Source: Lachnospiraceae bacterium | GTDB taxonomy: Bacteria; Bacillota; Clostridia; Lachnospirales; Lachnospiraceae | NCBI GenBank assembly: GCA_900753685.1 | Contig: CAAEAB010000004.1 | Span: 1-10,060 of the forward strand | Reading direction: 5' to 3' | Length of the DNA: 10,060 nt | Shown: positions 1-5,924 of the stretch, in pieces | How positions within the stretch are numbered: position 1 is the first letter of the stretch | Layout: every line of letters starts with the position of its first letter | The notes under the pieces: generated by a model | What the model was told of the DNA's origin: nothing | What the model saw: only the letters and a program-made list of their open reading frames with translations | Databases searched by the model: none | Program-made: the position numbers and the translations under genes

Positions 1-1
1 C

Positions 2-412
2 TTTGATATACAAAAAGAAGCCGTTTTAAGGACAAAAGAGCGGCTGGCCCAGGCTGGATTTGCCGGCCGGGCAGAAATTTTCTGCTGTTCTCATAGTGAA
101 GTGGAGCATTATATTCATGAAAATATCCAGGCCTTTACCATGAATCTGGGGTACCTTCCCGGCGGAGACAAGCAGATCGTCACCCGCAGTGAATCTACCC
201 TGAGGGCGCTGGAGGCGCTGACAAAGCTTCTCGGTCCCGGTGGTTTGGGACTTGTACTTGTTTACTATGGTCATCCCGGCGGCCTGGAAGAAAAAGCCGC
301 GGTGGAAACCTTTATGGCGTCTCGGACCTCGGATTGGGGACAGATACTTCGGACAGAAATTGTCAATAGAAAAAATTGTCCGCCAATTTTATATATAATG
401 GAGAAAAAATAA
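2..412 (+). CDS. mnmM: YtqB/MnmM-type SAM-dependent methyltransferase (5' end cut by window edge)
   Basis: The reading frame is open from base 2 to a TAA stop at 410-412, giving the last 136 residues; the true start lies outside the window. It begins with FDIQKEAV, which looks like the end of strand beta-2 with the acidic residue that holds the SAM ribose. Around residues 47-57 it carries NLGYLPGGDK, the characteristic motif of the putative rRNA methylase / YtqB family (Pfam PF06962). A later LVYYGHPGG strand and the C-terminal PPILYIMEK also fit. Complete members are about 190 residues, so roughly the first 50, including the glycine-rich SAM motif I, are missing. Family knowledge: B. subtilis YtqB was renamed MnmM, the enzyme that methylates nm5U34 to mnm5U34 in tRNA. 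Assigning that exact role here is inference from the motif. An internal GTG at 101 is in frame but cuts into the fold and is not the start. Confidence 0.78.
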   Translation, partial: FDIQKEAVLRTKERLAQAGFAGRAEIFCCSHSEVEHYIHENIQAFTMNLGYLPGGDKQIVTRSESTLRALEALTKLLGPGGLGLVLVYYGHPGGLEEKAAVETFMASRTSDWGQILRTEIVNRKNCPPILYIMEKK

Positions 413-426
413 AATTTTATTTTCTC
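401..426. repeat. AT-rich inverted repeat over the methyltransferase stop codon
   Basis: GAGAAAA (401-407) and TAAAA (410-414) are matched by TTTTA (415-419) and TTTTCTC (420-426), with only two extra A's breaking the symmetry. It spans the TAA stop at 410-412. In RNA the stem would be mostly A-U and needs a few central bases opened for a loop, so it would be a weak terminator at best. It may equally be a chance AT-rich palindrome. Confidence 0.4.
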
Positions 427-458
427 GTCAGGCTTCGACAAATTTTGAAGTATGTTCG

Positions 459-467
459 TGATATAAT
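459..467 (+). promoter_or_regulatory. Extended -10 promoter for the XRE regulator
   Basis: TG at 459-460 followed by A and TATAAT (462-467) gives a consensus extended -10 box, TGnTATAAT. No good -35 hexamer lies 16-18 bp upstream, which is normal for extended -10 promoters. Transcription would begin about 475, leaving a leader of about 25 nt before the ATG at 500. An imperfect inverted repeat, CTTC...GAAG (433-450), sits where the -35 region would be and could be an operator; that is a guess. Confidence 0.6.
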
Positions 468-499
468 CGGGGCATATTTTGAAATGAGGAGAATGATTT

Positions 500-733
500 A
501 TGAAAACGGATGAACACAAGATGACCCAATTAGGATTTGCCCTGCGGGAATATCGGGTCAGACATAATATGACCCAGCAGGAGCTGGCGGAAAAGCTGGG
601 TGTGAGTACGAATACGATTCATCTTTGGGAGACAAAGACATGTAAGCCGTCGATGGGGTCATTGCTGCTTCTGTCGGACCTGTTAGAAATCTCGCTGCTT
701 GAAATTATTTCCAAGTCGAAAAAAGATTATTGA
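500..733 (+). CDS. Small XRE-family helix-turn-helix transcriptional regulator
   Basis: A 77-residue protein that is almost entirely one HTH_3/XRE DNA-binding domain at residues about 9-66. The helix-turn-helix reads MTQQELAEKLGVSTNTIHLWE, split as helix 2 (TQQELAEKL), turn (GVS) and recognition helix (TNTIHLWE), followed by KPSMGSLLLLSDLLEIS, the typical fourth and fifth helices. There is no sensor or dimerisation domain beyond this, as in SinR-like or phage Cro-like mini-repressors. The start is set by a TGAGGAG Shine-Dalgarno (485-491) eight bases before the ATG. It has its own promoter and is followed by the separately promoted galE, so it is probably monocistronic. Nothing nearby identifies its target; the inverted repeat in its own promoter makes autoregulation possible. 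The family call is firm, the specific role unknown. Confidence 0.88.
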   Translation: MKTDEHKMTQLGFALREYRVRHNMTQQELAEKLGVSTNTIHLWETKTCKPSMGSLLLLSDLLEISLLEIISKSKKDY

Positions 734-740
734 GTACATA

Positions 741-770
741 GCGGACATATTCCTCGGAGGGGTATTCCGC
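741..770 (+). repeat. Inverted repeat between the XRE gene and galE
   Basis: GCGGA (741-745) pairs with TCCGC (766-770), and the middle holds the palindrome CCTC-G-GAGG (752-760). No T-run follows, so it is not a convincing intrinsic terminator. It ends three bases before the -35 box of the galE promoter and might be a protein-binding site, or nothing. Confidence 0.25.
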
Positions 771-773
771 GAA

Positions 774-801
774 TTGACAGAATATGCTATAATAATATAC
801 T
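774..801 (+). promoter_or_regulatory. Sigma-A promoter of galE
   Basis: A perfect -35 TTGACA (774-779) is followed, after 16 bp, by TATACT (796-801). A second -10-like element, TGCTATAAT (785-793, extended -10 form), sits within the spacer and could fire alone. From TATACT, transcription would start near 808, about 30 nt before the galE ATG at 838. Confidence 0.75.
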
Positions 802-837
802 GTGAATACTTACTTTTAGATGAAAGGGAGAGAGGCT

Positions 838-1857
838 ATGGCAATATTAGTGACCGGCGGCGCCGGATATATTGGAAGCCACACTTGTGTAGAGCTTTTG
901 AATGCGGGCTATGATGTGGTTGTAGTGGATAATTTATGTAATTCCTGCAAAGAGGCTCTGGATCGGGTGGAAGCGATTACAGGAAAAAAGCTGAAATTTT
1001 ATGAAGTAGATATTTTAGATAAAGAAGGGCTGACAAAGGTATTTGAAACAGAACAGATAGAATCCGTCATCCATTTTGCCGGCTTAAAGGCTGTCGGTGA
1101 ATCGGTTGCCAAGCCATTGGAATATTATTATAATAATATTACAGGAACCCTGGTCCTCTGTGATGTTATGCGCAGCCATGGCGTTAAAAATATTGTATTC
1201 AGTTCTTCGGCGACGGTTTATGGTACGCCGGCCTTTGTACCGATCACGGAAGACTGCCCGAAGGGCGTATGTACAAATCCTTATGGTTGGACAAAATCCA
1301 TGCTGGAGCAGATTTTGACGGATTTGCATACGGCGGATCCTGAGTGGAAGGTAATACTTCTTCGTTACTTTAATCCGATCGGCGCTCATGAAAGCGGCCG
1401 GATCGGTGAAAATCCGAAGGGAATTCCGAATAATCTTGTGCCATATATTACCCAGGTGGCTGTTGGTAAGCTGGAATCCCTCGGTGTTTTTGGCAATGAT
1501 TATGACACACCGGACGGCACCGGCGTTAGAGACTATATTCATGTGGTAGACCTGGCGATCGGTCATGTGAAAGCTATTGAAAAGATGGCCCAGATTTCCG
1601 ACGGCGTATTAATTTATAATCTTGGCACAGGGATTGGCTACAGTGTGCTGGACATTGTTAAAGGCTTTGAAAAAGCTGTCGGACAACCGATTCCATATAC
1701 CATTAAGCCGAGACGTCCCGGCGATATCGCAGCCTGTTATGCGGCACCGTCCCTGGCTAAAAAAGAGCTTGGCTGGGAAGCTGTCCGGGATTTAGATAAA
1801 ATGTGCGAAGATTCCTGGCGGTGGCAGAAAAATAATCCGGAAGGATATGCAGAATAA
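838..1857 (+). CDS. galE: UDP-glucose 4-epimerase
   Basis: Interconverts UDP-glucose and UDP-galactose in the cytoplasm using tightly bound NAD+; it serves the Leloir pathway and supplies UDP-galactose for surface polysaccharides. The 339-residue product is a full-length extended short-chain dehydrogenase. The NAD-binding loop [10 protein letters not shown] is at residues 6-15, SSSATVYG at 122-129, and the catalytic Y149 and K153 lie in NPYGWTKS; S124, Y149 and K153 fall at the same numbers as in E. coli GalE. An in-frame ATG at 820 would add six residues, but it has no ribosome site and lies only about 12 nt after the likely transcription start. The GGGAGAGAGG element (826-835) lies between the two and serves the ATG at 838. 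It has its own promoter and terminator and no gal-operon neighbours in view, which suggests a housekeeping, monocistronic copy. Confidence 0.97.
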   Translation: MAILVTGGAGYIGSHTCVELLNAGYDVVVVDNLCNSCKEALDRVEAITGKKLKFYEVDILDKEGLTKVFETEQIESVIHFAGLKAVGESVAKPLEYYYNNITGTLVLCDVMRSHGVKNIVFSSSATVYGTPAFVPITEDCPKGVCTNPYGWTKSMLEQILTDLHTADPEWKVILLRYFNPIGAHESGRIGENPKGIPNNLVPYITQVAVGKLESLGVFGNDYDTPDGTGVRDYIHVVDLAIGHVKAIEKMAQISDGVLIYNLGTGIGYSVLDIVKGFEKAVGQPIPYTIKPRRPGDIAACYAAPSLAKKELGWEAVRDLDKMCEDSWRWQKNNPEGYAE

Positions 1858-1876
1858 AGTCATTCAGAATGAAATG

Positions 1877-1921
1877 AAGCCTTCTCCTCAAAACCATAAA
1901 GGTTTTTTGGAGGGGCTTTTT
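1877..1921 (+). terminator. Intrinsic terminator after galE
   Basis: The left arm AAGCC..CTCC..AAAACC (1877-1895) pairs with GGTTTT..GGAG..GGCTT (1901-1918) around a five-base ATAAA loop, with small mismatches. A run of T's (1917-1921) follows at once. Confidence 0.88.
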
Positions 1922-1981
1922 GTTTACAAATATATTGGGGAGTACAATTGGCAGAAATCATTCGGACCAACATACCAGTGC

Positions 1982-2010
1982 TTGACATTAGTACGAAATC
2001 CTACTATACT
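1982..2010 (+). promoter_or_regulatory. Consensus sigma-A promoter of the MATE gene
   Basis: TTGACA (1982-1987), a 17-bp spacer and TATACT (2005-2010) make a near-perfect vegetative promoter. Transcription would start near 2017, giving a leader of about 46 nt. A six-base inverted repeat, TAGTAC (1989-1994) and GTACTA (2016-2021), flanks the -10 box and could be an operator. Confidence 0.82.
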
Positions 2011-2062
2011 GATAAGTACTATTTCGGCCTAATTACCTGGAAAATATTAAGGAGTTGTCATA

Positions 2063-3391
2063 TTGAATATACAATTATCTGAACATTTTGACTATAAAAA
2101 ATTATTTCGATTTACAATGCCTTCGATCATAATGATGATTTTTACCTCGATGTACGGTGTTGTTGACGGCTTTTTTGTTTCTAATTTTGTTGGGAAAACA
2201 TCCTTTGCTGCGGTCAATTTTATTATGCCTTTTCTTATGATTCTCGGGGCAGTCGGCTTTATGTTTGGAACCGGCGGCAGCGCGCTGATTTCAAAAACGA
2301 TGGGAGAAGGAGATAATGAGAAGGCCAAAGGGTTGTTTTCTCTGTTTGTTTATGTATCGGCCGGCTGCGGCATTGTCATTGCCGTGCTTGGAATTATTTT
2401 TGTCCGTCCGATCGCTGCGCTGCTTGGTGCAGAAGGAGAGATGCTGGATAACTGTGTTACCTATGGGCGTATTATTTTGCCGGCCCTTCCGGCGTATATG
2501 CTTCAATTTGAGTTTCAAAGTTTTTTTGTGACGGCGGAGAAACCCCATATGGGCCTGGCTGTGACGATCGCGGCCGGGGTGACAAATATGGTTTTGGACG
2601 CTTTGTTCGTAGCCGGATTGTCTTTGGGGCTTCCGGGAGCAGCGGCGGCGACGGCAGCAAGTCTTTGTGTCGGCGGCGTATTGCCGTTAATTTATTTTGC
2701 GCGGCCGAATTCCAGTCTTCTGCGTTTAACCAAAACGAAGTATGATGGGAAAGCAATGATCAAGGCCTGTACCAACGGAGCGTCCGAATTAATGTCGAAT
2801 ATTTCCATGTCTATTGTCGGTATGCTTTATAATGTCCAATTGATCAAGTATGCCGGTACAGACGGCGTGTCGGCCTATGGGGTGCTGATGTATGTTAATA
2901 TGATATTCCTGGCAGCTTTTATCGGTTATTCGGTAGGAACGGCACCGGTTATCGGTTATAATTATGGCGCCGGAAATCATGGAGAATTAAGAAATCTTTT
3001 GAAACGCAGTTTGAGGATCATCGGAGTTTTTTCAATAGCTATGGTCATTGCGGCGGAAGTTTTGGCCAGGCCGCTGGCTTCCATTTTTGTCGGATATGAC
3101 CAGGGACTGCTTGAATTGACTCTGCGGGGCTTTGTCATTTATTCTTTTTCTTTCCTGTTTGCCGGAATTGCCATATTTGGTTCATCCTTTTTTACGGCAT
3201 TGAATGACGGTCTTGTTTCTGCATTAATATCTTTCTTGAGAACATTGGTGTTCCAGATAGCCGCGGTACTCATATTTCAGTTAATTTGGGGAATTGACGG
3301 GATATGGATGTCTATTGTTGCCGCGGAATTAATGGCTGTTGTTGTGACGATTCTGTTTCTTGTCACAAAGCGGAAAAAATATCATTATTAA
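2063..3391 (+). CDS. MATE-family multidrug/cation antiporter
   Basis: A 442-residue integral membrane protein of the multidrug and toxic compound extrusion family, which exports small molecules using an Na+ or H+ gradient. The length matches the family, and about twelve hydrophobic segments run from residue 17 to 436. The first helix contains YGVVDGFFVS with D35, which corresponds to the conserved helix-1 aspartate of DinF/NorM proteins. FGTGGSALISKTMGEGD (about 68-84) and the NMVLDALFV motif near residue 178 are further family marks, and the second half repeats the fold (SVGTAPVIGYNYGAGN). Translation starts at a TTG (2063-2065), chosen because AAGGAG (2049-2054) is eight bases upstream and the protein aligns from there. 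It is a single-gene transcript with its own promoter and terminator. Substrate cannot be read from the sequence. Confidence 0.94.
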   Translation: MNIQLSEHFDYKKLFRFTMPSIIMMIFTSMYGVVDGFFVSNFVGKTSFAAVNFIMPFLMILGAVGFMFGTGGSALISKTMGEGDNEKAKGLFSLFVYVSAGCGIVIAVLGIIFVRPIAALLGAEGEMLDNCVTYGRIILPALPAYMLQFEFQSFFVTAEKPHMGLAVTIAAGVTNMVLDALFVAGLSLGLPGAAAATAASLCVGGVLPLIYFARPNSSLLRLTKTKYDGKAMIKACTNGASELMSNISMSIVGMLYNVQLIKYAGTDGVSAYGVLMYVNMIFLAAFIGYSVGTAPVIGYNYGAGNHGELRNLLKRSLRIIGVFSIAMVIAAEVLARPLASIFVGYDQGLLELTLRGFVIYSFSFLFAGIAIFGSSFFTALNDGLVSALISFLRTLVFQIAAVLIFQLIWGIDGIWMSIVAAELMAVVVTILFLVTKRKKYHY

Positions 3392-3397
3392 TTTATG

Positions 3398-3437
3398 GGA
3401 GAGCTTCTGCACTATGCTGCAGTAAGCTCTCCTTTTT
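3398..3437 (+). terminator. Intrinsic terminator after the MATE gene
   Basis: GGAGAGCTTCTGCA (3398-3411) pairs with TGCAG-T-AAGCTCTCC (3418-3432) with one bulged T, and is followed by TTTTT (3433-3437). Read on the minus strand the hairpin is not followed by a T-run, so it should serve the convergent peptidase gene poorly. Confidence 0.9.
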
Positions 3438-3474
3438 CATCTGTTACCGGTTGAATTTTGATCTGCGTGCAATG

Positions 3475-4416
3475 CTATCGTACCGAAGACGGATTTTTCC
3501 CAGGAGCCCTTAGAAGCTGTTCTACATTCAGAAGTCCGTATCCCTGCTGGTTGCGGGGAAGATGCAGATCTGTGGCTGTATTTTGAAGATAATATTTGAC
3601 CTGCTCATTGGTCATCGCCGGATATTTGCTCAAAAAAAGGGCAGCGGCACCGGAGACGATGGGAGTCGCCATGGAGGTGCCGCTACGGGCTGTATAGCCG
3701 GAGGTTTTTCCGTAATAGGGCGGACAGCAGGAGATGATGTCGGAACCGGGGGCTACGATATCCGGTTTTGGAATCATTCGCTTGGTCGGTCCCCGACCGG
3801 AATAGTTGTGAATCCGATTACCGCCAAGAATAATGGTTTTATCATCATCGGAGGAACCTACCGTAATCACCTTTCGGCTGATACCGGGGGAAGTGACCGA
3901 CATTCGTTTCGGGCCGTTATTTCCGGCGGCTACGATGACCGTAATGCCGTTGTCCCAGGCGGCATTGACGCTTTGAACGAGAATGGATTTTTCTTCATCA
4001 ATTTCGGTATTTTCCGAACCGACGGAAATATTTAATATGCGGATATTATAAAGCTGACGATTGTCGATGACCCACCGAATGGCGTCAAGAATGTGAGGAA
4101 TGGAGCCGTTTCCGGAAGAATCCAAAACCTTCCCGACAATGAGATGGGCTTCCGGTGCGATCCCGCAGTATCTGCCTTCCGAATGGCGGCCGGTGCCGGC
4201 AATAATTCCACACACATGAGTACCATGACCATTGTCATCATAACACTCGGAGCGGCGGTGGACAAAATCTTTGAAGGCAGTGATTCTATTTGAAGGAAGA
4301 ATAAAATCTTCATGGGGATAAATGCCAGTATCAAGGACGGCGACACCTATGGACTTTCCTGTATAGGGCAGGAGCCGCGGACTGTCAGCGTGAATAATTT
4401 TACGTGATATATACAT
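3475..4416 (-). CDS. Subtilisin-like (S8) serine peptidase, no visible signal peptide
   Basis: A 313-residue peptidase of the subtilase family with the whole catalytic set in order: D29 in VAVLDTGIYP, H64 in NGHGTHVCG, oxyanion-hole N166 in AAGNNGP and nucleophile S248 in SGTSMATP. Only about 20 residues precede the first catalytic strand, with no hydrophobic signal sequence and no inhibitory prodomain, and there is no C-terminal extension past the catalytic domain. That architecture fits an intracellular subtilase, broadly like B. subtilis AprX or the intracellular subtilisins; the location is inference. The substrate is unknown. The ATG at 4416 has only a weak ribosome site (AGGCGA, about six bases upstream), suggesting modest expression. 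The gene converges on the MATE gene and diverges from icd across 129 bp; nothing ties it to either. Confidence 0.93.
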   Translation of the reverse strand: MYISRKIIHADSPRLLPYTGKSIGVAVLDTGIYPHEDFILPSNRITAFKDFVHRRSECYDDNGHGTHVCGIIAGTGRHSEGRYCGIAPEAHLIVGKVLDSSGNGSIPHILDAIRWVIDNRQLYNIRILNISVGSENTEIDEEKSILVQSVNAAWDNGITVIVAAGNNGPKRMSVTSPGISRKVITVGSSDDDKTIILGGNRIHNYSGRGPTKRMIPKPDIVAPGSDIISCCPPYYGKTSGYTARSGTSMATPIVSGAAALFLSKYPAMTNEQVKYYLQNTATDLHLPRNQQGYGLLNVEQLLRAPGKNPSSVR

Positions 4417-4437
4417 AGAATCGCCTGTTTTTTATAT

Positions 4438-4466
4438 AATATATGTATTTGGGAAGAAAAATTGAA
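4438..4466 (-). promoter_or_regulatory. Possible promoter of the S8 peptidase gene
   Basis: On the minus strand TTCAAT (4461-4466) and TATATT (4438-4443) are separated by 17 bp. The -35 match is poor and the region is AT-rich, so this is tentative. It would give a leader of only about 15 nt. Confidence 0.35.
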
Positions 4467-4483
4467 TGTCTTAAAAAATATTC

Positions 4484-4512
4484 TTGCATAATCCATCAAG
4501 TTATTATATGAT
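4484..4512 (+). promoter_or_regulatory. Sigma-A promoter of icd
   Basis: TTGCAT (4484-4489), a 17-bp spacer and TATGAT (4507-4512) fit a vegetative promoter, with a transcription start near 4519. The leader is about 27 nt and holds AGGAGG (4532-4537). The TTGTATACAA-type palindrome of the next operon is absent here. Confidence 0.65.
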
Positions 4513-4545
4513 TGGGATTAGAATTCAAGTCAGGAGGAAGCACCT

Positions 4546-5754
4546 ATGGACAAAATAAAAATGACGACACCATTGGTTGAGATGGATGGCGACGAGATGA
4601 CCCGTATTCTCTGGAAGATGATTAAAGATGAATTACTGGAGCCATTTATAGAATTGAATACAGAATATTATGATCTGGGGTTGGAATACCGCAACGAGAC
4701 GGATGACCAAGTGACCATAGATTCCGCAGAGGCTACGAAAAAGTACGGCGTTGCTGTAAAATGCGCGACGATCACTCCGAATGCTGCCCGTATGGATGAA
4801 TATAATTTAAAGGAAATGTGGAAAAGTCCAAATGGCACGATTCGTGCTATTTTAGACGGAACTGTTTTCCGGGCGCCGATTATTGTTAAAGGTATTGAGC
4901 CGAATGTAAAAACATGGAAAAAACCGATCACTCTGGCAAGACATGCCTATGGAGATGTATATAAAGGAACAGAGATGAAGATTCCGGGCGCCGGCAAGGT
5001 AGAGCTGGTTTATACAGCGGCCGACGGTAGCCAGACGAGGGAGCTTGTTCACGAATTTGACGGACCAGGTATCGTACAGGGCGTACATAATATTGAAAAA
5101 TCCATTCGAAGCTTTGCTCATAGCTGTTTCAAATATGCTCTGGATACAAAGCAGGATTTGTGGTTTGCAACAAAGGATACGATTTCAAAGAAGTATGACC
5201 ATACATTTAAAGACATTTTTCAGGAGATTTATGATGCCGAATATGCAGAAGCCTTTGAAGCGGCCGGACTGGAATATTTCTATACACTGATCGATGATGC
5301 GGTAGCACGTGTTATGAAATCAGAAGGCGGCTACATCTGGGCATGTAAAAATTATGACGGCGATGTTATGAGCGATATGGTATCCTCCGCTTTTGGCTCT
5401 CTGGCGATGATGACTTCTGTGCTTGTTTCTCCGGAAGGCTATTATGAATATGAAGCGGCCCATGGTACGGTTCAGCGGCATTATTATAAATATCTGGCCG
5501 GCGAAGAAACCTCCACCAACTCTGTGGCAACAATTTTCGCATGGACTGGAGCTCTCAGAAAACGCGGTGAGCTGGACGGCAATCAGGCGCTGATGGAATT
5601 TGCCGATAAGCTGGAGAAGGCGACGGTTCAGACCATCGAAGCGGGAAAGATGACGAAGGATTTGGTACTCTTAACCACATTGACGGATGTGACCGAGCTG
5701 ACTAGTGAAGGATTCATTAAGGCTATTCGTGAGAATTTGGAAGCAATGATGTAA
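4546..5754 (+). CDS. icd: NADP-dependent isocitrate dehydrogenase, eukaryote-like homodimeric type
   Basis: Oxidatively decarboxylates isocitrate to 2-oxoglutarate with NADPH formation. The 402-residue protein belongs to the subfamily typified by human IDH1/IDH2, not to the E. coli Icd type. Substrate residues lie in KSPNGTIR (S94, N96, R100), GTVFR (R109) and [10 protein letters not shown] (R132, Y139), at the same numbers as in human IDH1. KKYD (215-218) holds the catalytic lysine, and LIDD (248-251) with YDGDVMSD (270-277) provides the metal-binding aspartates. HGTVQRHY (306-313) has the Arg-His pair (R311, H312) that contacts the 2'-phosphate of NADP, which supports NADP preference. AGGAGG (4532-4537) sits eight bases before the ATG. 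It precedes a citrate synthase-like gene but is separated from it by a strong terminator. Likely role: 2-oxoglutarate and NADPH for glutamate synthesis. Confidence 0.96.
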   Translation: MDKIKMTTPLVEMDGDEMTRILWKMIKDELLEPFIELNTEYYDLGLEYRNETDDQVTIDSAEATKKYGVAVKCATITPNAARMDEYNLKEMWKSPNGTIRAILDGTVFRAPIIVKGIEPNVKTWKKPITLARHAYGDVYKGTEMKIPGAGKVELVYTAADGSQTRELVHEFDGPGIVQGVHNIEKSIRSFAHSCFKYALDTKQDLWFATKDTISKKYDHTFKDIFQEIYDAEYAEAFEAAGLEYFYTLIDDAVARVMKSEGGYIWACKNYDGDVMSDMVSSAFGSLAMMTSVLVSPEGYYEYEAAHGTVQRHYYKYLAGEETSTNSVATIFAWTGALRKRGELDGNQALMEFADKLEKATVQTIEAGKMTKDLVLLTTLTDVTELTSEGFIKAIRENLEAMM

Positions 5755-5776
5755 ATTAAATATTTGGAGATATGGG

Positions 5777-5825
5777 ATCCCCCTTTTCTGGCATCAACGG
5801 CGATGCCGGCAGAGGGGGATTTTTT
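5777..5825 (+). terminator. Strong intrinsic terminator between icd and the citrate synthase gene
   Basis: ATCCCCC (5777-5783) pairs with GGGGGAT (5814-5820), and GGCATC (5790-5795) pairs with GATGCC (5802-5807) around a six-base loop; the bases between are partly paired. Six T's (5820-5825) follow. It lies four bases before the next -35 box, so the two transcription units abut. Confidence 0.93.
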
Positions 5826-5828
5826 CTA

Positions 5829-5857
5829 TTGACATAAAGTGTATAATTGTATACAAT
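5829..5857 (+). promoter_or_regulatory. Sigma-A promoter of the citrate synthase-gntR operon
   Basis: A perfect TTGACA (5829-5834), a 17-bp spacer and TACAAT (5852-5857). Transcription would start near 5864, about 60 nt before the ATG at 5925. The -10 box forms the first six bases of the right arm of a 22-bp palindrome. Confidence 0.82.
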
Positions 5858-5862
5858 TATAC
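5841..5862. promoter_or_regulatory. Perfect 22-bp palindrome, probable GntR operator
   Basis: GTATAATTGTA (5841-5851) is followed directly by its exact reverse complement TACAATTATAC (5852-5862). The centre, TTGTATACAA, has the GT...AC half-site layout seen in operators of GntR/FadR-subfamily regulators. It covers the -10 box, so a bound protein should block transcription. The regulator encoded as second gene of this same operon is the obvious candidate. The symmetry is seen directly; the binding partner is inferred. Confidence 0.72.
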
Positions 5863-5924
5863 ATATGCCTTCACATGATAAAAAATTAAAGCGATTAAGT
5901 GATGTAGGGACAGGAGTGTGAATT

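Noticed and set aside
820..837. Upstream ATG of galE adding six residues
   Set aside because: The ribosome site at 826-835 lies downstream of it, and the family's N-terminus ([13 protein letters not shown]) begins at 838.
1084..1566. 160-codon minus-strand open frame opposite galE
   Set aside because: Shadow of galE: no ribosome site or promoter, and no family resemblance.
1943..1949. TACAATT, a half-site of the GntR palindrome, upstream of the MATE gene
   Set aside because: Only one arm is present, it is upstream of the promoter, and a seven-base AT-rich match is expected by chance.
3398..3437. Use of the MATE terminator by the convergent peptidase gene
   Set aside because: On the minus strand the hairpin is followed by ATAAATTAAT and no T-run, so bidirectional use is doubtful.
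3562..4035. 157-codon plus-strand open frame opposite the S8 peptidase gene
   Set aside because: It is antisense to a peptidase with a complete catalytic triad, has no ribosome site, and its product is low-complexity Gly/Ile-rich with no recognisable domain.
5826..5924. Riboswitch or T-box in the citrate synthase leader
   Set aside because: The leader from about 5864 to 5924 is only 60 nt, with no conserved riboswitch elements or second terminator hairpin.
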